DNA of 64,000 nt, from assembly GCA_963772815.1 (NCBI GenBank), contig CAVYYV010000002.1, positions 186,001 to 250,000 on the forward strand, read 5' to 3'. Shown here piece by piece: positions 58,928 to 64,000 of the stretch. This DNA comes from DATFFO01 sp963772815 (lineage in GTDB: Bacteria; Actinomycetota; Acidimicrobiia; Spongiisociales; ZC4RG35). The notes beneath the pieces are model-generated. The model saw only the letters and a program-made list of their open reading frames with translations. It did no database searches and had not been told where the DNA came from. The position numbers and the translations under genes are program-made. The stretch's first letter is position 1, and every line of letters begins with the position of its first letter.

Positions 58928-60160
58928 ATGAGCGCCTTCTGGCATCCCTTCGCCGACATGCACACCGTCCAGCACGATCCTTTCGTGGTCGACCATGGGG
59001 AGGGGGTGTATGTGTACGACGAAACCGGGAAGCGGTATCTCGATGCCACCGCCAGCTTGTGGTACGCCAACATCGGCCACGGTCGCACCGAGGTGGTCGA
59101 GGCAGTCCACCGGCAGATGACGATCCTTCCCGCTTTCCACTGCTTCATCGACTACGCCACCCGACCGCCCATCGACCTGGCCAACCGGATCGCGGCAGTC
59201 TCACCCGACCCGGGCTCGAAGGTCTTCTTCGGCTCCGGCGGCTCGGATGCCGTCGACACGGCTGCCAAGCTCGCCCGGCGCTACTTCCACGCCATTGGGC
59301 AGCCGGAGCGATCGGTGTTCATCGCTCGCGAGTGGGCCTACCACGGCATGCACACCTACGGCACGTCACTCGGGGGCATGGAGCCCAACCGGCTTGGTTA
59401 CGGCGAGATGGTGGGAGACATCGTCTTCGTTCCCCATGACGACGCCGAGGCGGTCGAAAAGGCCATAGACCACGCTGGACCGGAGCGAATCGCCGGGATC
59501 TTCGTGGAGGCTGTAATTGGCGCCGGCGGTGTGCGACCGGTCCCGGTCGACTACCTCCACCGGGTCAGGGAGGCAGTACGCGCCGCCGGCGGGCTCTATG
59601 TGTCCGACGAAGTGATCACCGGCTTCGGTCGGGTAGGAGATTGGTTCGCCGCAGTTCGTTTCGATCTCGAGCCCGACTTGATCACGTTCGCCAAGGGCGT
59701 GACATGTGGCTACCTGCCACTTGGGGGCGTGGTGGCCTCCTCGAAGGTGGCGGCTCCCTTTTTCGACCAACCCGGGAACATGTTCCGCCACGGCTACACG
59801 TATTCGGGCCACGCCGCCGCTTGCGCCGCCGGCCTGGCCGTGATGGACATCCTCGAATCCGAAGGCCTGCTAGAACGGGCCCGCCAGCTCGAAGAGGAGA
59901 TCCCCACAGCCCTGAGCCCCCTCACGGAGCTCGACACTGTGACGGAGATCCGGGGAGGGGTGGGGGCACTGGCAGCGGTCCAGCTAGACACGTCAGACGA
60001 GAAGCTCCCCTATCGGGCCGCCGCCGCCTGCCGTGACGCCGGCGTACTCACCAGGGCAGTGGGAGGCGGCGGCCTTCAGGTCTCGCCACCTCTCACCATG
60101 ACTCCGGCCGAAGTGACCGAAATGGCAGAACGCTTCCATGCCGGTCTCAGCTCCCTGTGA
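58928..60160 (+). CDS. Class III omega-aminotransferase
   Basis: It has 410 residues. It starts FWHPFADMHTVQHDPFVVDH; YLDATASLWYANIGHG, FFGSGGSDAVDTAAKLARRY, YVSDEVITGFGRVGDWFA and the PLP lysine in LITFAKGVTCGYLPLGG are intact. This is the omega-amino acid:pyruvate / putrescine aminotransferase group. It is divergent from the amidohydrolase-pot operon across 62 bp, which fits transamination of imported polyamine. Confidence 0.92.
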   Translation: MSAFWHPFADMHTVQHDPFVVDHGEGVYVYDETGKRYLDATASLWYANIGHGRTEVVEAVHRQMTILPAFHCFIDYATRPPIDLANRIAAVSPDPGSKVFFGSGGSDAVDTAAKLARRYFHAIGQPERSVFIAREWAYHGMHTYGTSLGGMEPNRLGYGEMVGDIVFVPHDDAEAVEKAIDHAGPERIAGIFVEAVIGAGGVRPVPVDYLHRVREAVRAAGGLYVSDEVITGFGRVGDWFAAVRFDLEPDLITFAKGVTCGYLPLGGVVASSKVAAPFFDQPGNMFRHGYTYSGHAAACAAGLAVMDILESEGLLERARQLEEEIPTALSPLTELDTVTEIRGGVGALAAVQLDTSDEKLPYRAAAACRDAGVLTRAVGGGGLQVSPPLTMTPAEVTEMAERFHAGLSSL

Positions 60161-60225
60161 GATGGTTCGGTTAGCCTTCGGCGGGCGGACAGCGACGACG
60201 GCGAGACCACACTGAAGGAGAGCCC

Positions 60226-60522
60226 ATGACCGTGCCCGGAACCTATCCCGAAGCCAGCCAGGCCACCAGCGCCCTGGTCTGGAGCATCGTGGGGCTGGTC
60301 TGTTGTGCTCCGGCCGCCATCGTCGGGTACATCCAGGCCAACAACGAATTACAGGCGATTCAAGGCGGACGACGGGACCCCATGAACCAGGGCACCGCCA
60401 ACGCGGCCCGAATAATCGCCATCGTCGTGGGAGTCCTGGCCGCGCTCGGCATCGTGGTGATCATCATCCTCATTGCGGCCGGCGCCGGTCTCGGCTTCCT
60501 CAGCCAGGTCACCAACCCGTAG
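60226..60522 (+). CDS. DUF4190-like small membrane protein
   Basis: It has 98 residues. Two hydrophobic hairpin segments, SALVWSIVGLVCCAPAAIVG and ARIIAIVVGVLAALGIVVII, flank NNELQAIQGGRRDPMNQGTA. This is the DUF4190 pattern (ALV-x-G-I-x-x-L...G-h-x-A-L-x-x-I). Function unknown. GGAGAGCCC upstream supports the ATG. A DUF2752 gene follows. Confidence 0.8.
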   Translation: MTVPGTYPEASQATSALVWSIVGLVCCAPAAIVGYIQANNELQAIQGGRRDPMNQGTANAARIIAIVVGVLAALGIVVIIILIAAGAGLGFLSQVTNP

Positions 60523-60574
60523 GCCAGTGACCCTCTCAGCCCCCGCACACACCCACATCCGCCCCCAGGGGAGG

Positions 60575-60946
60575 ATGCGACGCAACTGGCTGCTCCTGGC
60601 GCCACTCGCCGGCGTCGTTGCCATTTTCGCTGTTCCCTTCGGACCCGCCCCGACGATCTGCCCGTTCGCCCTCATGACCGGCATTCCCTGCCCTGGCTGT
60701 GGCCTGACCAGAGCCGTGGTTGCCCTCGGCCACGGGGATCTCACCTCGGCTATCGCCTTCCATCCTCTGGTGGGGGTAGTCCTGGCCTGGTTCGCCGGAG
60801 CGTGGTTGGTGGCGGTGGCCCGGCGAAGGGGCGTGGACATTCGCCTCGAGCGGAAGGTGGTGGACCGACTCCTCTGGGTGACGGCCGCCCTGTTCGTCGT
60901 TACCTGGCTGGTCCGAATGGCGACGGGAACCCTGCCGCCGATCTAG
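60575..60946 (+). CDS. DUF2752 membrane protein
   Basis: It has 123 residues. The motif GIPCPGCGLTRAVVALGHGD is diagnostic of DUF2752, with three membrane helices around it. The role is unknown; these small proteins often accompany DUF4190-type genes, as here. Start uncertain: ATG 60575 has AGGGGAGG touching it, and GTG 60527 (16 residues longer) is possible. Confidence 0.8.
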   Translation: MRRNWLLLAPLAGVVAIFAVPFGPAPTICPFALMTGIPCPGCGLTRAVVALGHGDLTSAIAFHPLVGVVLAWFAGAWLVAVARRRGVDIRLERKVVDRLLWVTAALFVVTWLVRMATGTLPPI

Positions 60947-60960
60947 CGACGCAGCACTAG

Positions 60961-61124
60961 AGGAGTCTGTTGGATAATGCCGGTGCTCGGATTGGCGGCC
61001 GGGCGCGCCAGCCGCAAGGCCGAGGTTTCGCCACTCCCTGTGCCGGAATGGCGGGGCCGAGAACGCAGCGGGTGGTGATGCATGGTCGTCAAGATGGGTG
61101 ACATGCATTGTTCAACGGGCTCCT
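60961..61124. repeat. MITE-like element, 164 bp, copy 2
   Basis: Same length and same termini as the copy at 14599, differing at about ten positions by eye. CTAG lies just left of it, and CTAG also spans its right edge, where the IS1182-family element begins. No ORF. It follows the DUF2752 stop by 14 bp. Confidence 0.88.
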
Positions 61125-61126
61125 AG

Positions 61127-62884
61127 AAGGCTGTTGAACAACTCGGGTTAGGGGGCCCTGAGTGTTGCTGCGTCACTGGCCATGGGCCTGGTTTCGGGTT
61201 CTGTCGGCGTCGCGGGTGACGTGATCTGCGATTCCAGCGGTTCTTGTCGCAGGGTGAGCTAGATGGTTCAGGCGGGATTGGGGGATTGGGTCAGCCGGTG
61301 AGGGCCCAGGTGGTGCCGTCGTGGTTGAGTCCGAGGTTGACGAGCCGTCTCAGGTTGATGGCGGCGACGCGGAGGGCGAGTTGGCCTCGGTTGGCTTCGA
61401 CTCCCCGGTATCGGAGACGCCGGTGGTGTTTGCCGACCAGCCAGGCGATGGACCGTTCCACCATGGGCCGGAACTGTCGGTAGTCGTCGGTGAACTCGCC
61501 GGCTGCCCATGCTCGACGGGCAGCGACCAGCTCGGCGTCGTGTGTCGAGATATTTAGAACCCGTCCGCCTTTGGCGGTGGTGCATCGGCTTTGGAGGGGA
61601 CAGCCGAGGCAGTGTTTTCCGAAACTGGCGGAGCCTTTGGCGGCGATGTGGACTGTGTGTCCTCCCGGGCAGGTGACGGTGCGGTTGTCGTGGTCGACAC
61701 AGAAGTCGTCTCGGGTGAGCCCTCCTTCGATTCTGGGACGGGCCAGCGGGATGGGTTTGATCGCCAGGTCGTGTCCCGCCTCCCGGATCCGGGCTCTTGT
61801 TTCTCCCGACCCGTAGGCGGAGTCGGCCAGCACCTGAAGACCCGGTTCCTCACCTTCCAGCAGCTCCAATCCGGTGGGTCCGTCGCCGGCGTTGGCTGGG
61901 GTGAGCTGAGAGGCGGTGACGATCCCTGTTTCAGGTTCGACCGCGACATGCGCCTTGTAGCCGTCCCGGTATTGGCTGGTCGACTTGTGCATATGACGGG
62001 CCTCAGGGTCGACCGTGGAGATCACCCCGTCCGCGACGGTGCCTTCGGTGATCCGCCAGGTGCCCTCAGTGTCGCCGGGTTCGACATCCTGGCCAGAAAC
62101 CAACGCCAACAATCCCACCGCATCAGCCTGATCCTCGGTGAGATCGACTCCTTCCAACGCTGTGATCAGGGCCAGAGCATCGTTGACCAGGGCAGACACC
62201 AGAGCGGCCTTCGCTTCGGGGTCGTCCCAAGCGCACACCGGCTTGCCTGAAGTGTCGTAATCATGCGCCGACACCACCACTGCGGCGGCTTCGGGGATGA
62301 GACGACGCACCCGGCGGATCTGAGATACCAGTTGGGTGACCGTGTCCTGGGTGGCCACCGCATCATCCAAAAGCGTCGAATCCAACGCCCTGCGACGTCT
62401 CCCCGCCAACACACCCGTCGCCTCCACCACCTCGGTGACCGTCTCACGGATCCGATCGGGACGCTCCGATCCGGCCAGCCGCTGCCGCCAATAGGTGAAC
62501 ACCGTGTAATGAGGACCCTCATCGTCGAGAGCCAGCCCACAGGCCACCTTCCAACGGATATCACAGCGGAGAGCATCAGCCGCCTCCCGATCCGACAGGC
62601 CCTCCAACTCCTTGAGGATCATCGCCGAGGCCATCACATCCACCGGAATCGAGGGACGTCCCCGACCCGACGGAAACAAGTCCGAGAACATCACATCGGG
62701 AAACAGCTCAGCCCGATGGTCGGCCAAAAACGCATAGACCGACCCCTCCGAGACCAGCTGCCGACACAACGCCGCCGCATCCAACAACATCCGCTCCGGT
62801 CGAGAAGAACCCTGCATACGCTACATTCTCCCAAACCACGCTCGCGATCGCGAGCACCAAATCAGCGATTAAATCAACAGCCTT
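61127..62884. mobile_element. IS1182-family insertion sequence, complete
   Basis: Inverted ends AAGGCTGTTGA (61127-61137) and TCAACAGCCTT (62874-62884) match for 11 bp and are each flanked by CTAG (61123-61126 and 62885-62888). This reads as a 4-bp duplication or as a palindromic target; the outer edge is therefore ambiguous by up to 4 bp. It contains one intact transposase gene on the minus strand. It sits flush against the MITE copy on the left and at the stop codon of the membrane protein on the right. Confidence 0.88.
61291..62817 (-). CDS. IS1182-family DDE transposase
   Basis: It has 508 residues, uninterrupted. The N-terminal DUF772-like region is FPSGRGRPSIPVDVMASAMI and LKELEGLSDREAADALRCDI. 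The catalytic RNase-H core includes ALDSTLLDDAVATQDT with the first Asp, LQVLADSAYGSGETRARI with the second Asp, and a zinc-finger-like C-L-G-C-P-L...C insert. The C-terminal Y/E region is YRQFRPMVERSIAWLVGKHH with the Glu in M-V-E-R. Likely active. The 166-bp tract between its stop and the left end is non-coding. Confidence 0.93.
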   Translation of the reverse strand: MQGSSRPERMLLDAAALCRQLVSEGSVYAFLADHRAELFPDVMFSDLFPSGRGRPSIPVDVMASAMILKELEGLSDREAADALRCDIRWKVACGLALDDEGPHYTVFTYWRQRLAGSERPDRIRETVTEVVEATGVLAGRRRRALDSTLLDDAVATQDTVTQLVSQIRRVRRLIPEAAAVVVSAHDYDTSGKPVCAWDDPEAKAALVSALVNDALALITALEGVDLTEDQADAVGLLALVSGQDVEPGDTEGTWRITEGTVADGVISTVDPEARHMHKSTSQYRDGYKAHVAVEPETGIVTASQLTPANAGDGPTGLELLEGEEPGLQVLADSAYGSGETRARIREAGHDLAIKPIPLARPRIEGGLTRDDFCVDHDNRTVTCPGGHTVHIAAKGSASFGKHCLGCPLQSRCTTAKGGRVLNISTHDAELVAARRAWAAGEFTDDYRQFRPMVERSIAWLVGKHHRRLRYRGVEANRGQLALRVAAINLRRLVNLGLNHDGTTWALTG

Positions 62885-63727
62885 CTAGGGAGGGCTGAGC
62901 CCGGTTCGTTGCGATTTGGTGCGCAATAGCCAGGCGGCCCCGGCCGCCAAAGCCGACAGAATCAGCGGTAGCCACAACTTGGCTCCCACCACCCTGGCCA
63001 GAGCCATCCGGACCGGCGATCGCCCGGCTCCCGGATCGAGGATCCAGGCCCCGAGACGGAACATCACTGCGAAGCCCAGGGCGGAAACGGCGATCCTGAC
63101 CAGGAGGTCCTTCATCATCTTGCGACGATTCTCCGCCAGTCGCACGGCCGCAACCCCCGAGGCGCCAGCCGCCAAGACACCGAGCGCCGTGGCCAGGGAC
63201 AGGGCATTGGCCGCCGTCGAGCCCCTTCCGAGGATCGGAGGAGTGTTGGGATTCCTCACCACCAAAGGGTCGAGGCTCCCAACCACCGAGGCGACCCGGG
63301 AGTCGGTGACGTTCATGCCGGCGCCGCTGAGGGCGCGGCTGATGGTCGGAACCGCGGGCAGGAGAGCGCCGGCCACGTCCACGGATGCCGGGCGGCCGAC
63401 CGGCGCCGCCGCCGCCAACACGATCTGGCTCACCAATTGGTCCATCGTGTGGGTCAGGGCTGGATCCGCCACCACCGCCGACGCTGCCTGCTCGGCGATG
63501 GGCCGGTCCACTCCGGGCACGTCGCTCAGCTCACCCACGAGCCAAGACTCGATCCTCTGAGACACGACGTCGGAGCCGGCCGCGTCCCCGGCGCCGGCCG
63601 CCAAGAGGCCTGTGTCGGCCACCACGGCGCGCCCCCACAAGGAAACCAGGGTGATGCTGATCGAGATCCCGTACACCCACAGGACCAAGGCCAGGAGAAC
63701 ACTCCTAGTGGACGCCCCACTAGCCAT
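62885..63727 (-). CDS. Uncharacterised membrane protein
   Basis: It has 280 residues. An N-terminal hydrophobic segment (VLLALVLWVYGISISITLVS) precedes a long extracytoplasmic Ala-rich region. Three more helices lie near the C-terminus (from about residue 170), ending LRTKSQRTGLSPP. The stop codon TAG is part of the CTAG that borders the IS element, so the insertion may have trimmed or just missed the native end. No family recognised. It overlaps no neighbour; the Mrp gene ends 6 bp upstream. Confidence 0.65.
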   Translation of the reverse strand: MASGASTRSVLLALVLWVYGISISITLVSLWGRAVVADTGLLAAGAGDAAGSDVVSQRIESWLVGELSDVPGVDRPIAEQAASAVVADPALTHTMDQLVSQIVLAAAAPVGRPASVDVAGALLPAVPTISRALSGAGMNVTDSRVASVVGSLDPLVVRNPNTPPILGRGSTAANALSLATALGVLAAGASGVAAVRLAENRRKMMKDLLVRIAVSALGFAVMFRLGAWILDPGAGRSPVRMALARVVGAKLWLPLILSALAAGAAWLLRTKSQRTGLSPP

Positions 63728-63733
63728 CGGCGG

Positions 63734-64000
63734 TCAGCGAATCACCAGATCGGGATGGGTCCTCACGCGGGGCCGGGCCTCCTGCACGGCCCGTGCCAGC
63801 TCTTCGAAGGCGGTCGCCGCCTCGGAGTCCGGGGCGGCCACGGACACGGGCTGGCCCTGATCGGCCCCCTCCCGCATGGCGGGAACCAGAGGCACCCGGA
63901 CCATGAGAGGCACGCCCAGCTCGTCCGCCAGCGCCGCCCCTCCCCCGGCCCCGAACAACTCGTACCGGGTCCCGTCATCGCCGGTGAACCACGACATGTT
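63734..64000 (-). CDS. Mrp/ApbC-type P-loop ATPase, C-terminal part (runs off the right edge)
   Basis: About 89 C-terminal residues are present. NMSWFTGDDGTRYELFGAGG and ELGVPLMVRVPLVPAMREGA are the Mrp C-terminal signatures; the usual C-x-x-C pair is replaced by W-F-T-G-D-D-G-T, as in many actinobacterial members. Mrp proteins carry or help assemble iron-sulfur clusters. The P-loop lies outside the window. Confidence 0.85.
   Translation of the reverse strand, partial: NMSWFTGDDGTRYELFGAGGGAALADELGVPLMVRVPLVPAMREGADQGQPVSVAAPDSEAATAFEELARAVQEARPRVRTHPDLVIR

Noticed and set aside
60961..61124. Considered as a riboswitch or structured RNA
   Set aside because: Two near-identical dispersed copies with terminal inverted repeats similar to an IS end and no consistent downstream gene point to a mobile element.

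Overview
This GC-rich window reads as an Actinomycetota chromosome, most likely an uncultured member of the Acidimicrobiia or a relative. That placement is inferred from a WhiB regulator, DUF3107, a GlpR/SepX-like protein beside Glp, a 13E12-type DUF222-HNH gene, a class F sortase, a heliorhodopsin and frequent GTG/TTG starts. No rRNA or other taxonomic marker is present, so the assignment is provisional.

Layout. 0-3 kb: the end of a Ku gene facing a stand-alone NHEJ-type ATP-dependent DNA ligase, then YqeY, a glycerophosphodiesterase and WhiB. 3-11 kb: a housekeeping run on the minus strand (tatD, rsmA, ispE, tRNA-Gln, glmU, prs, yjbQ; rsmI and a DUF192-like gene), with a LysM protein and an AbrB-like zinc-ribbon regulator. 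11-16.5 kb: a lipoprotein metallopeptidase, then a probable light/redox island. The island holds a DoxX-Rieske fusion, a heliorhodopsin, a CarH-type B12 photosensor module without an HTH, and a divergent ECF sigma factor. A 164-bp MITE-like element lies between the photosensor and the heliorhodopsin. 16.5-24.8 kb: an SDR/SRPBCC pair, class F sortase with a DUF4397 surface protein, a membrane sulfatase-like protein, and a decayed segment. The decayed segment holds a broken multicopper oxidase, a 5'-truncated trypsin-like protease and an integrase tail beside tRNA-Ala.

25-34 kb: a DUF222-HNH gene and an aldo/keto reductase, then a tightly overlapping minus-strand group (plsY-like, galU, glp/moeA, a zinc-finger-MoaC fusion, glpR/sepX-like, a translin homologue), followed by FmdB, a SAF-domain protein and uppP. 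34-38 kb: a thioesterase plus ThDP lyase-like operon divergent from a CGNR regulator across a perfect 24-bp palindrome, and an RNase HI-SLOG fusion. 38-53 kb: an amine/aldehyde catabolic operon (FAD oxidoreductase, aminotransferase, frameshifted ALDH), a TetR-ABC exporter operon with twin operators, a fused salicylyl-CoA 5-hydroxylase/OYE protein, ALDH and agmatinase. 53-60 kb: a complete potABCD-type polyamine importer coupled to an amidohydrolase, divergent from an omega-aminotransferase. 61-63 kb: a second 164-bp MITE directly abutting an intact IS1182-family element. The window ends in an Mrp-type ATPase.

Two themes stand out. One is the heliorhodopsin/B12-photosensor/ECF-sigma/DoxX-Rieske cluster. 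This could be a light- or oxidative-stress-responsive module in which a photosensor without a DNA-binding domain acts on a sigma factor. The other is polyamine and amine turnover: pot importer, agmatinase-family enzyme, two class III aminotransferases, two ALDHs and an amine-oxidase-like flavoprotein. Some apparent frameshifts (ALDH, TIGR04222-like protein) could be assembly errors and need read-level checks.
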